57,500 bases of DNA, from positions 303,960 through 361,459 of the forward strand of contig CAUYUJ010020281.1 in the NCBI GenBank assembly GCA_963575745.1. Direction: 5' to 3'. The notes under the pieces are model-generated. The model made no database searches. It worked only from the letters and a program-made list of their open reading frames with translations, and was not told where the DNA came from. The position numbers were made by a program, and so were the translations under genes. Positions within the stretch are counted from its first letter, which is position 1. The number at the start of each line of letters is the position of its first letter. The DNA comes from Prorocentrum cordatum. Its lineage: Eukaryota; Sar; Dinophyceae; Prorocentrales; Prorocentraceae. Shown piece after piece: positions 39,196 to 48,971 of this stretch.

Positions 39196-39988
39196 GGGGA
39201 TGTGAACCAGCAGCACGAGGACAAATCTTTTGGCCTGGGAATGTAATGGGGAGAAGGAACATGAGGTGGTGGTGCAGGAATTGGAGGAACATGGGAATAT
39301 GGGGATGCGAACCAGCAGCACGAGAAGGCGGCGGAGGACGACGAGCCCGTCGTCGAGCACCCCCCCGCCCAGAGGAGTCGTTACGCTTCATCGACCAGCA
39401 GTTCAGCCCCTCGTTCAGCTCGCCGAGCGAGACCCCGAGCTTCGTCGGCATCAGCCGACGCTGCGGCGCGGACTACGACGAGTGCTCGGCGGCCGAGTGA
39501 GTGCGGTGCTCCGTGCGTCAGTTCCGCAAAGTAGCGCATGGGTTGCTGAAGATGGTCAGCCCACCACCGACTTTGGACGGTGTTTGGTCGCGAGCGAGGC
39601 GAGCAAAATTGATCGCGCGGGGATCCGGTTAAGCCATGCCTTGCATCGTCGTCGTCGTTGTCTTTCTCTTCCTCCTCCTCCTCCCCCTCCTCCTCGTCTC
39701 GTCTTGGTCAGTTGCGCTCGAGCACTCTCCAAATCAGTGTCCACATTCAGCACGTGCGTGGTCTTCACGCAATGGTTCGGGCCGAGGCTGCTACCTCCTG
39801 TCGGCCGCGGTCGAGAAGCTCGGCCTGAGCCAAGGGATCTGCATTATCTTGCCCGTCGGCGGCCTGACTCTCAAGTCTAAGTTCCTCGTCGTAGGCCACC
39901 TGCAGGGGCGCGAAGGCAATCGCGCTTCGCAACCTGGGCAACAGGGCTGCCATTCTACATGGCGTTGATGCCGGAGTGCGAAGATGTT
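39196..39988. other. interval with a possible small exon
   Basis: At 39377-39499 the + strand reads PEESLRFIDQQFSPSFSS and VGISRRCGADYDECSAAE, followed by GTGAGTGCGG, a consensus-like 5' splice site. The block looks protein-like but no family is certain. The rest (39500-39988) holds no recognisable gene. Confidence 0.25.
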
Positions 39989-40130
39989 TGCTCCTGCTCC
40001 TCCTGCTCATACCTCCTCCTGCTCCTCCTCCTCCTGCTCCTCCTCCTCCTCGTCCTTCGGGGAGAGTGGGATCAACAGAGAGAGAGAGAGAGAGAGTCAT
40101 CGCCCTCCTCCTCCTCCTCCTCCTCCTCGT
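39989..40130 (+). repeat. TCC/TGC tracts and (GA)n
   Basis: CTCCTGCTCC repeats (39989-40056), an AGAGAGAG run (40078-40096) and a second TCC tract (40104-40130). Confidence 0.88.
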
Positions 40131-40284
40131 CCTTCGGCGAGGGAGCTCGGGCATCAGACCGTCGTGAACGTCCTGAGCCTGGGCCTCTCGGGCACTGGGC
40201 GCGAACCTGCCGGATCGCCCACTGCCAGCGCCCCCTGGACCAGCGACCGGCCCCCCCAAGCCAAGCCAAGAGGGAACCCGCTTG

Positions 40285-40394
40285 GGAGGAGGAGGAGGAG
40301 GAGGAAGAGGAGGAGGAGGAGGAGGAGGAGGAGGAGGAGCAGAAGGAGGAGGAGGATGAGGAGGAGGAGGAGGAGGAGGAGGAGGAGGAGAAGT
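40285..40394 (+). repeat. GGA trinucleotide tract
   Basis: (GGA)n with AAG, CAG and GAT variants. Confidence 0.94.
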
Positions 40395-40612
40395 AGCGCA
40401 GCTGCCGCAGCTTCCGGCCCCTCGCGCCTTGCCGCAGGCGCATCCCTCGGCGGGCCTCCCGCTGCCGTTCCGCGCCTGCGAGCCCGCCGCGCCCAGGGGT
40501 GGCGCGCCGTGGCTGGGCCAGTCTGCGGCCGGGCCCCTGGGGCCATCCTGTGGTGTGCCCCGCCCCGGTGCCCTTCGTGTCTCAAGCAGTGGTGAAGCGT
40601 CCTGGCTCGCCT

Positions 40613-40789
40613 ATAGTCAGGAGGGAAAGAAACACAGACACAATTTGTCGTCGACCCCCCGGAAAAGATGGGAACATATGGGAAGTGCGCGGGGGAAGAC
40701 GAAAGCACAGAAAATATTATAAAATCTAGGGGATCCTGGGATTTGTGGGTATTTGTTTGTGCGTCCCTTGGCCCCCTCATATAGGTCCA
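40613..40789 (+). repeat. dispersed repeat family D1, copy 2
   Basis: Matches 5599-5775 in ordered blocks (GGAGGGAAAGAAACACAGAC, TATGGGAAGTG, GGGGGAAGAC, CACAGAAAATATTATAAAAT). It is immediately followed by a D2 copy. Confidence 0.65.
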
Positions 40790-41000
40790 CCAAAGAATGT
40801 TCTAAGAACTTTTGCGGTTTGCACGAAGTCAGAACACTTCTGGCTGAGTCTGTCCTTTTTTAGCACGTCGGGCTTGTGTTCTAAGAACAGTGTTCTTGTA
40901 CTTCTAACATTTTCGGGTTCTACGGCGTGGTAGGCCTATAGGAATGCCGGGAAGGTCGGTCCCTGCTCGAGTGGTGCGCCCCGCCCGGGTGCCCTTCGTG
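40790..41000 (+). repeat. dispersed repeat family D2, copy 2
   Basis: Matches 3720-3962: AACACTTCTGGCTGAGTCTG, GTGTTCTAAGAACAGTG, GTGGTAGGCCTATAGGAAT and GGTCCCTGCTC. Confidence 0.6.
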
Positions 41001-41101
41001 TGGCCGCTCGGGGACACTCTTCGCGGATCTTTTGGGGGCGGGTCCCACGGCCGTACTATACCCGCACGCGTGCGCCATTGTCTTCTCGAAGACGAAGACA
41101 T

Positions 41102-41272
41102 GGCATAAACATCTAAACTTTTGGCGCTCCGCGCGGATTTCTTGGATCCGCGCTGGGAACGCCCCCGGCGGCGCCTCTGACGCTGCCCCTGGCGCGCTCC
41201 GCGACAGGGAGGGGGTTCCAGCGCGGATCCAAGAAATCCGCGCGGAGCGCCAAAAGTTTATGTTTGTGGCGT
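41102..41272. repeat. foldback element F1, perfect 42-bp arms
   Basis: 41115-41156 is the exact reverse complement of 41218-41259 (arm core GGCGCTCCGCGCGGATTTCT). The symmetry extends outward through GGCATAAACAT and ATGTTTGTGGC. The 61-nt centre contains CCCCCGGCGGCGCCTCTGAC, shared with F2 and F3. Confidence 0.9.
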
Positions 41273-42005
41273 TCTCTCTTTCTCTATTTTCGCAATCTCC
41301 ATCACATCCTCGACCATGGCGGCTCTCCTGCCCGCCGCCTCGGCATCAGCCTTCGCATTTGGGGTCGAGCACTTGCGGCGCCGCGCGCATGGATGGAGGA
41401 CCCAGAGTCCTTCCTGCGGTCCCAGGGCCTGGGCAGCGCCGACATACCTCGGCGGCGAGCCCGGGGGGAAAGCGAGAAGGGGCGGGCCTTCTCTCAGAAG
41501 GCTCGGAAGCCCCCGGCCTTTTGAGAAGTTTAGCAGCTCTCCATGCGCTCACTCGAGCGGAAGCATGAACAAAGAACAGGGGGACTGTTGCTCGAGCTGC
41601 TTGAGATCTGGGCTTGCGTCAGCTCCTCCAGCGAAGGGGCCCAGGGAGACACAAACAAGTGGCCGCGCCTGGCGCCTAAGCCTTCCCCGAAGACGCAGGA
41701 CACTTCTCAGAAGGCTGGAGGGCTTGCTGAGTAGCCCCGGCGCTTTCTGAGAAGACCATCTCCTTCTCACGTCCCCCCCCCCCTCGCTCGCCGCCGAGAA
41801 ATACCGCTCTTCATCGCGGCCCTGGCGGGATGCAAGGCAGCGTTCTTCGCAGCCACGGTGGCGGGCTGCCGCCGTGCGCGCCCAGTGAGCCGCTTCTTCA
41901 GAGGCACGCCTGCGGGTCGCGCCGCCGAACGAGCGCTGAGGGCGTGGTTCCCGGGCGCCACGGCGGAGGCGGAACGGCGCATCTTTGGACGGGGCCAGGA
42001 CGAGG
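41273..42005. other. interval, no gene recognised
   Basis: Several CTTCTCAGAAGGCT(C/G)G-type direct repeats (near 41491, 41703 and 41743). Open frames are compositional. Confidence 0.4.
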
Positions 42006-42015
42006 AAGGATAAAC

Positions 42016-42135
42016 TTAATTGGGCATGTCCCTCTAGAGGGGGAAGATTCAGAAATAGTTAGAAAGTTGAAAATGTGTGAACATTTTTTCTTTTTCGTGC
42101 AACCTCCCCCTGTAGGGGGACATGCCCGACCTAAG
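42016..42135. repeat. small TIR element T1 (about 120 bp)
   Basis: GGGCATGTCCCTCTAGAGGG at the left is inverted as CCCTGTAGGGGGACATGCCC at the right. The ends CTTAATTGGGC and GCCCGACCTAAG resemble those of T2. GATAA adjoins both ends, a possible target duplication. Confidence 0.7.
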
Positions 42136-42506
42136 GATAACTTCGTGTTCCGGAACGCTGTCGGAGCGTTCCAGAGCGCTCTGAGAAGGCCGCGGCGCCC
42201 GAATCATCCTCCAGAGCCGCGGGATCTCAGATAAATCTTTTGATTCATCCTCACCCGAACTTATCCTCGCCCTGGCTTCGTCTACATCTGGAGCGCCGCG
42301 CAGCGGAGCGCTCAGTCTCGCTGGCTCGGGTGGCTGAGGCGCCCCGACGAAGCCTCGGGCCTCAAAGCTCGGAGGCCCCTTGGAAGTCATGATGCATGCC
42401 CGGGCCGGCAGTCCAGGCGCCGAAGGTGTACAGCAGGCCCAGATTAGTAGGTGGACCCTGCCACATCAAGGGCTTCCTTGTGTCCCGTGTCCGTTCGGGG
42501 CTCGGG

Positions 42507-43160
42507 TTCGGTCGGGCATGTCCCCATACAGGAAGATATTCAAAATTATCCTGGCGAAGGACCCAACCATATTCAGCTGTGAGTACCGCGTTGTGGGTAC
42601 CGCTCTCGGTGGAACCCCCTATGGGTCCACGATCCTCGTGAGGGGTGTGCCGAAATGGGCGGGGGGGCGCATGCAAACCCTGCCGCTGAGGCCTTCGCTG
42701 GAGCTCCCTATGGGGCCACGATCCTCGTGAGGGGTGTGCCGAAATGGGCGGGGGGACGCATGCAAACCCTGCCGATGTGGCCTTCGGTGGAGCTCCCTAT
42801 GGGGCCACGATCCTCGTGAGGGGTGTGCAGAATCAGCGGGGGACGCATGCAAACCCTGCCGCTGGGGCCTTCCGTGGAGCTTCCCATGGGGCCACGGTCC
42901 TCGTGAGGGGTGTGCCGACATGGTGGGCGTGCGGCGAGCAGAAGCAGGAATGGGAGGAAGGATGGGGGCAGCGGGAGAAGGTGAGACGCGGGGCGCTGTT
43001 TCTTCAAAACGAGGACCCAACACCACAGGATGGCTGGGAAAAAGTCTAGCCTGGGGACGCTTTTTCGAATACGTTTTGATTCGCTTGTTGCTATTCTGTT
43101 TGGCCCATGTGTAATGCGTCGTTCACAATCCGCCTGTATGGGGGACACGCACGACCTAAG
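42507..43160. repeat. TIR element T2 (654 bp) with 7-bp target duplication
   Basis: The left end TTCGGTCGGGCATGTCCCCA and right end GGGGACACGCACGACCTAAG are imperfect inverted repeats related to T1. GCTCGGG flanks both sides exactly (42500-42506 and 43161-43167). The interior carries four tandem units of about 89 bp and no transposase frame, so it is non-autonomous. Confidence 0.8.
42609..42930 (+). repeat. tandem repeat inside T2, unit about 89 bp
   Basis: Each unit carries GGAGCTCCCTATGGGGCCAC, GATCCTCGTGAGGGGTGTGC and GCATGCAAACCCTGCCG. There are three full units and one partial, the third with a small deletion. Confidence 0.92.
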
Positions 43161-43509
43161 GCTCGGGAGGGGATCGGGGAAGCTGCTCGTGGCCGAGGCT
43201 CTCCGTGGCCGGGGGGTTCGTTCCCTCCCCTGGCGTTCCCTGCGGTGGCGCGGCGGCTCGGCCCAGGGGGGAGCCAGCAGCCAGGCATCAGCTCGAGGCC
43301 TCTGGAAGTTCAGACATTGGGAATGTGTGCAGCGTGTCTGGTTGGAAGCGTATGGTTGTCATTGTGTTGCCTCGTGATGGAGCTATAGATCCGTGCGGTT
43401 TCAGTTCGTGCCGCGCGCTCGGGCGAGGCGGAGCTGCGCGAGGGTAGGTTTGCGTCGGCCGCAGCGAGGTCAAGTAGAGCAACATGATTCTGCCGTCGAT
43501 CTCGCGGCG
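43161..43509. other. interval, no gene recognised
   Basis: GC-rich sequence right of the T2 target duplication. Nothing further is seen. Confidence 0.4.
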
Positions 43510-43745
43510 GCGCGCGGAGTTGTCCCATGGGTTGTTGCGTAGTTGTCCCGTAGTCCCGTGGTTGTCGCATGGGTTGCCTCATGGCTGTTACGTGTTTGTC
43601 CCATGGGTGTCCCCTTGGGTTGTCCCGCGGTCGTCCCATATTCATTTCGTGGATTGTCCTGTGGGTTGTCCCGTTGTTGTCCTGCGGCTTTTCCGTGATA
43701 GTCTTGCGGGTTGTTCCGTGGTTGTTCCGTTGCGAGTTAGATCGG
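43510..43745 (+). repeat. degenerate GTTGTCCCGTGG minisatellite
   Basis: Repeated TTGTCCCGTGGTTGTC-like units with many substitutions. Confidence 0.8.
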
Positions 43746-43859
43746 GAGTTGACCCTATTGCAGTCGAAATGCCAACCGTTATGTACGCAACAAACCACTT
43801 TGACATGTGAAACAACATGTACATGTGAGACACATCACATTCAAACCCAGGTGCAATCG

Positions 43860-44340
43860 AACTTCAATTAGGAATGCACATCGCAATGTAATCCCAAGTG
43901 GTAGATATCTGCAATCGGCCTTTACATCGACATGCGCATCGAATTGTGTATAGAAACGAGGACTGATATGCTAACCATTCGGACATCGAAATGTTCATCG
44001 AGATGCAAAGCCAGTGGAGATCGAAATGCAGATCAAAGTGCAAGTGTAACTGCAATTCCACTTGCAATCGGCGTGAAAAGCTACATCCTCAATGAGTTTT
44101 ACTCCACAGACGCATAAACATGCACATCGGCATACAGCGCGCAATCGCAAGTCGAGATGCAAAGCGGCGTGCAAAGCTATCTGAATTTGTCATAATCGAC
44201 ATGAGTATGCAATTGCAGTCGAACTGCGCATCGACATGCTAAGTCAACTGCAATTGAGCTACGAGTCGAACCGCCGATCGAGGTGTACACCGAAATGCAC
44301 ACCAGCATGAATTTCGAATTGCACATTGGCATGCAAGCCC
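43860..44340 (+). repeat. degenerate ATCGAAATGCAC repeats
   Basis: Short units of about 12 nt (CATCGAAATGC, CATCGACATGC, AATCGAAATGCA) recur irregularly over 480 bp. No coding interpretation. Confidence 0.7.
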
Positions 44341-44674
44341 CCCCCAAAATCCTATCATCGCCCGAGGGGTGGTCCCAACCAGTCGAGCGTGGAGAACAGA
44401 CCTTCTCTGGCTTGCTGGCGTTTGTGGGGATGTTCTGCCCGTCGGGGTGCCGGAGGAGATGGACACGGGCTCCCGCGTGCATCCCGCGGCCACGTGTCTC
44501 TCAAGGCCCGCGGGCTCCGAGGCCCGACGAGCCCCCGGACAGCTGGAGCTCGCGGCCGCGGAGGCGCTGGTGCTGCTGAAGACGGTCTGGCCGCTGTGGT
44601 TCCCCGCCCAGTGCTGGCTGCTGCTGCGCTGCTACCCCTGCGGCTGGCTGGAGCTCGAAGATCGAAGAAGAAAC

Positions 44675-44850
44675 AACTGCAAAAACATAGACTCTGGCGC
44701 GCCGAGCGGATCTCTTTGGACGACGCCTGGGCCCCCTGGCGGCGCCTCCGTCGCCGCCCCTGGCGCGCTCCGCGCGCCAGGGAAGGGATCCAGCGCCGAT
44801 CCAACACAAACTGCGCGGACCTCTGAACGTTTATGTTTATGCCGTTTTTG
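44675..44850. repeat. foldback family copy F2 (diverged)
   Basis: The centre GGCGGCGCCTCCGTCGCCGC, CCCTGGCGCGCTCCGCG and right end GAACGTTTATGTTTATGCCG match F1. The arms are more diverged. Confidence 0.7.
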
Positions 44851-45127
44851 CTCCTCTGGAAGAATAAATTGGGCTCGAGCTAAACTTTGTTTTGGCGATT
44901 TCGTAGGCCGTTTTCGTTTTGAGCTCGTTCTTACAGCAAGGGAGAAACGAGCGAGGCAAAACGAACATCGAAACGAAAACGAAGAGCACTCTTCAGGTCA
45001 AGCCCTGAAACAAGACAAACTGTTTGTTTATCCCCCGGCGACAACGGGCGTGACGGGGGTGGTGGGGAAGGGGGCTGGCCACGTGACGATTCGCACCAGC
45101 GCCGTCCTAGAGCTTGAAGTATATCAA

Positions 45128-45262
45128 AATGCATAAGCATAATTTCTTGGAGGTCCGCGCGAGTTTCTCGGATCGGTGCTGGGCCCCCCTGGCGGCCCCT
45201 CCGGCGCCGATCCGAGAAATCCGCGCGGATCTCAGAGAAATTATGCTTATGCCGTTCCTATT
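45128..45262. repeat. foldback family copy F3
   Basis: GCATAAGCATAATTTCTTGG and GTCCGCGCGAGTTTCTCGGA on the left pair with GAGAAATCCGCGCGGAT and GAGAAATTATGCTTATGC on the right. The centre has CCCCCCTGGCGGCCCCTCCG. Confidence 0.8.
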
Positions 45263-45975
45263 CTTCCTCTACATTTCTCCCGCCCGCCCTCCCTGGGGGC
45301 CGCGAGGGGTGTGATGACTGGGAGGGCGGGTCTCGTGGCCAGGGTCATGACATGTCCCCAGATTTCATTCCCCAATCAGAGCTTGCGCTGAAGGGGTCCT
45401 AGCAGGAATTGCAAGATTTGGGGAAAGTTTCCCGCCGATTTTGGTAGCTGGCTGGGTTCCCGGTTCCAGGTTCCCGGGTCCCTGGTTATTGCTTTTGGGC
45501 TGGGTTCCAGGTTCCCGGGTTCCCTGTCGATCTCCTTATCGATATCTTTATCGATTCCATCTCAAACCATCCATTGATTTGGGTTTTGCTCTTGTGTACA
45601 GGGTCCGGCTTAAATAAGGAACGCTTACTTTTCAAAAGGGGCTCGGTCGTTCCTTTGGTGTGCATGCGCTCCGCTACATTTTTGGCGGTTAGCCCCCCTG
45701 GTGTTCCTTCGGACTTCCTAGACTTCCTTGAGAAAAAAGGGGCTTCGTTCCTTATTGATCGTTCCTTAGGTCAGGCCGAACACCGTACTGCCGCTTCCTT
45801 GTCTCTCTACAGGAGCGGCTGCCGGGCGCCAACCCGCCGCCTCCCGCGCGCCTCGCGCGCGCGGGGCGGGTGGAGACCGTGGAGGACGGGCCCTCTCCGG
45901 GGACCTCGGGCGCGTCAAAGATGTGGCGGCGCGCGCTGCTCTGCAGCCAGGCGCGCTCCCTGCCCCCTCTCGCGC
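45263..45975. other. interval with short repeats, no gene recognised
   Basis: TTCCAGGTTCCCGGGT occurs twice (near 45465 and 45507), followed by TTATCGATATCTTTATCGATT. AATAAGGAACG (45615) is inverted at CGTTCCTTATT (45746). No coding frame is supported. Confidence 0.45.
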
Positions 45976-46086
45976 TCCCCTACCTCCTCCTCCTCCTTCC
46001 TCCCGTCGTCCTCTTCTATACTTCCTCCTCCTCCTCCTCCTCCTCCTCTTTCTCTCCTCCTTCTCCTCCTTCTCCCCCTCATGAGG
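45976..46086 (+). repeat. TCC trinucleotide tract
   Basis: CTCC/TCC-rich pyrimidine tract with TTC and GTC interruptions. Confidence 0.9.
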
Positions 46087-46145
46087 CCCTTCGCCTCCTC
46101 CCCCTCCTGAGGCACTGGGGCACTGGTGGCTAGTGTGTCCGTCTG

Positions 46146-46201
46146 ACGCAGCCCCCCCCCCCCCCTCCCCAGGGGCGAAAGCCCTTGGGGGAGGGGGGGG
46201 G
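46146..46201. repeat. stem-loop with GAAA loop
   Basis: CCCCCCCTCCCCAGGGGC, GAAA, GCCCTTGGGGGAGGGGGGG: a long C/G hairpin with a small loop. No associated gene. Confidence 0.7.
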
Positions 46202-46255
46202 ATCAAATTGGTTTCCTGCATTTGAAAATAGAGAGTAAGCGACAAGAACACCGCC

Positions 46256-46390
46256 TTCTCTCCTCCTCTTCCTCCCTCCTCCTCCTCCTCCTCCTCCTTC
46301 CCTTCTCCTTCTCCTCCTCCTTCCCTCCTCCTCCTCCTCCTCCTCCTCCTCTTCCTCCTCCTCCTCCTCCTCCTCATCATACTCCTACTC
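46256..46390 (+). repeat. TCC trinucleotide tract
   Basis: (TCC)n with TTC and TCATCA variants. Confidence 0.94.
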
Positions 46391-46960
46391 CGAGCCATTC
46401 ATCTTCATTCGCTTGCTCGCCTTCCACTGTCATTATCCTGCCTTTCGTCGCGGGTTGCCATCAGCGCAGTGCTCTCCTCCCTACCCACCCTCTTCCCCAG
46501 CCGCAAGACAGTCCAAACCCCACCTCTCCAGAGGTCTGCCCTCCGCTTGTGCAGCTCCCTGTTTGACGGGCGGGGGGGGGGCAGGGCGGCCTTCTTGCGA
46601 CGGGGCAGGAGAAGGTTCGCCTAACGGCCGCCACTCTTGCCACTCTTACCTCGGCTTGCACCGCTTTTGCGCTCTTCGCGGAGAGAAATACTCCAATCGT
46701 GGGAAAGAGGGGCAGCTGGGGTTGCCGCATTGTCGCTCTGTCCGCCCCCACCACCAGCAGGCGTTGCCCTGAGCAGGGCGCCACTCCCACGCAGTTCCTG
46801 GCGTGGGTTGCTGGCCAGGGTTTGCCCTCGTTGGCAACCAAGATGAGCAGGCTGCGAGTTGGGGCTTCCCCAGGTGCCGGGTGTTCCTCCTTGACAGTCC
46901 CTCCTCGGCCCAGGGACTGTTCAAAGGCGGTTCGCTCGCAGTCCTGACGGTTTGGTCAGT
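46391..46960. other. interval upstream of LINE-B, no gene recognised
   Basis: Open on both strands without recognised motifs. Confidence 0.4.
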
Positions 46961-47075
46961 GATCTTCCTCCTCCTCCTCCTCCTCCTCCTCCTCCTCCTC
47001 CTCTTCCTCATCCTCCTCCTCCTCCTCCTCCTCCTCCTCCTCCTCTTTCTCCCTCATCCTCTTTCTCCCTCCTCC
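46961..47075 (+). repeat. TCC trinucleotide tract
   Basis: (CTC)n with TTC and TCATC interruptions. Confidence 0.94.
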
Positions 47076-47424
47076 ATCGTGGAGGCCGCGCCTTGCGCTT
47101 GTCTCGTGCCGCGAAGCGCGAACATTGGCGGTGTCGGCCGACCTGGGTCCGGCGGGCGTCGGGAGGTCGCCAGAGGGGTCCGGGGCAGTCCTCGGAGTGG
47201 CGGGGGCCTGGGCCGCAACGTCTTCTTCTGCAGTCCTGAGGCGGCGCCAGGAGGCGGCTTCAGGTTCGGCAGGCGTTTCGACATGTCTGGGCCTCCAGTC
47301 ACCATTCTGGGCATCCCCTCTTCCTCGTCATTCCTCTCCTCTTCCTTCTCCTGCTGCCCGTCCTCCAGTCCTCCTCTTCCTCCTCCTTCTCTTACTCCTC
47401 CTCCTCCTCCTCTTCCTCCTCCTG
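47076..47424 (+). other. interval ending in a TCC tract at the LINE-B 5' end
   Basis: No gene recognised. From about 47330 it becomes TCC-rich, and 47388-47424 is a TCC tract ending three nucleotides before the spliced-leader relic. Confidence 0.6.
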
Positions 47425-47426
47425 TT

Positions 47427-47448
47427 ACCGTAGTAATTTTGGCTCAAG
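47427..47448 (+). other. spliced-leader relic at LINE-B 5' end
   Basis: Matches the 22-nt dinoflagellate leader at 20 of 22 positions (A first, CCGTAG, then TA in place of CC, then ATTTTGGCTCAAG). It sits between a TCC tract and the ORF1 leader. Confidence 0.85.
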
Positions 47449-47603
47449 GCTCTTTTAGAACCCGATCTGGCTCTAAGGGGGCTGAGAGCCCCGCAGCTTG
47501 GGCTCAAAGCCCCCGTGCTCTTCAGCTATTTCCACCGATCCCTGCGGTTCACCACCGCAGGCTCCATATCACCACTCCACTAGCGGTTCCGGGCGCGCAT
47601 GCC

Positions 47604-48968
47604 ATGCCTTCGTCTATGGGCAGTTCGCGGAGCTCAGATGAAGATGCTGCTGCTGCTGCTGATCACAGCCACAGCCGCAGCGGGCGCAGCGGTGGCCACT
47701 CGCAGCAGCCACGCCGCCGCCGTCGGCAGCGTGGCGCTCGCGATGACGGCGGCCCGATCGCCCGCTCGGAGTGTCCGCGAGGAGCAGCCCGTGGCAGCGC
47801 GCCCGCCGCTCGCGCTGCCGCCGCCGCGGCCACCATGGAAGCCCTGGACCAGCAGGCGCTCTGGGCAAGGCTGGAAGCGGCACCAACGCTTCCCAGCCAG
47901 CCCAGCCAGCCCAGCCAGCCTGCTGCTGGTGCCGGTGCGGGTGCCGCCGCTGTTGCTACCCCAGGCGATGACGTGCTCCAGCGAGCCGACCCCTGGCGGG
48001 CACCAGGCGGTCTTCCTGCCCGCGCTGGGGTTGCACCTCCACCTCCAGGCCCTGGCAGTCCTCTCCCCCCTGCAGCTGTTCCTGACGCCTTCAGGGGCAT
48101 CGCCGATGCTCTTCGGACCGAGCTCACAGGGCAAGTGGACACCGCCATGCGGACCTTCACCGAAGCCTCCATCCAGTCGATCGGGCGGACCATCTCGACC
48201 TTCGAGCGCACCGTCAACAGGCGCCTTGAAGCCTCCAAGCAGGAGATGGTCGACAACCGGCAGCGCCTCACGGCGAGCGAAGCGGCCCAGGCCGCCACGG
48301 CAGCGTCGGTCGAAGAGGTACGTCGACAGCTCGCCATGGCCGAAGCCCAGCTTCCCGCGATGGATTTGGTGGCCCTGGCGGATTGGGACAGGCCTCCTGA
48401 CCCCTCCGTCTACACCATCGGCGCCCCCGAACTTGTTGCCCCCGCAGCCGTTCGGCAGGCCATCGGCCCCTGGATTGCCGATGCCGGCCTCACCATGGAC
48501 ATGGTATCGGTGGTCGGCGACGCGCCCTCGCGGAAGTTCCACATTCAGCTTCTCGGTGGCAAGGACATTACTTCGCCCCGTTCAGCGGCTCTCGCACGTC
48601 ATCTTAAACTTCCTGGAGGCGCCTGGAGATCCTTCACCGATTTGGCGGCCACGGGGCAGAACGCTCCTATCTACATCAATGCGGACCGGAGCCCGAAGCA
48701 AGTTCGCACTGAGCTCCAGACTCGACGACTCCACCGACTTCTACAGGAATGGTACCCTCAGAAGTCCTTTGTGGGGCGCAGGCCCAAAGGCAGAGTCCTC
48801 CTCAACGGCACGCCCCTGGTCAAGCTGGAGGTGGGCGCTTCCGCTGATGTCGCGACCAAGCTGGTTTTCAACAAGCAGCTGGTGGCCGTGGAGGGCTTGG
48901 ACGAGGCCGGGCTGGTCAAGGAGTTCGACTCCATCTTCGCGGAGGACAGAGGCATCACGTGGGGGTAA
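47604..48968 (+). CDS. LINE-B ORF1, coiled-coil RNA-binding protein
   Basis: 454 residues from ATG 47604 to TAA 48966. An ATG five bases upstream (47599) is in another frame; I prefer 47604 because its frame carries the conserved C-terminus. Residues 1-165 are Ser/Arg/Ala/Pro-rich low complexity (DNA/RNA-binding-like basic patch RRRRRQRGARDDGG, then PSQPSQPSQP). Residues about 170-255 form a helical coiled coil (TFERTVNRRLEASKQEMVDN). Residues 260-454 are a globular region with FHIQLLGGKDI, YINADRSPKQVRTELQTRRL and RRPKGRVLLNG, resembling the RRM plus C-terminal part of L1-type ORF1 proteins. It is intact, unlike ORF2, and would coat LINE RNA. Confidence 0.75.
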   Translation: MPSSMGSSRSSDEDAAAAADHSHSRSGRSGGHSQQPRRRRRQRGARDDGGPIARSECPRGAARGSAPAARAAAAAATMEALDQQALWARLEAAPTLPSQPSQPSQPAAGAGAGAAAVATPGDDVLQRADPWRAPGGLPARAGVAPPPPGPGSPLPPAAVPDAFRGIADALRTELTGQVDTAMRTFTEASIQSIGRTISTFERTVNRRLEASKQEMVDNRQRLTASEAAQAATAASVEEVRRQLAMAEAQLPAMDLVALADWDRPPDPSVYTIGAPELVAPAAVRQAIGPWIADAGLTMDMVSVVGDAPSRKFHIQLLGGKDITSPRSAALARHLKLPGGAWRSFTDLAATGQNAPIYINADRSPKQVRTELQTRRLHRLLQEWYPQKSFVGRRPKGRVLLNGTPLVKLEVGASADVATKLVFNKQLVAVEGLDEAGLVKEFDSIFAEDRGITWG

Positions 48969-48971
48969 CAC

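Noticed and set aside
47599-48971. Upstream extension of LINE-B ORF2 through ORF1 as one 769-residue protein from ATG 47599
   Set aside because: The part overlapping ORF1 is a compositional shadow. Endonuclease motifs begin only after the ORF1 stop.
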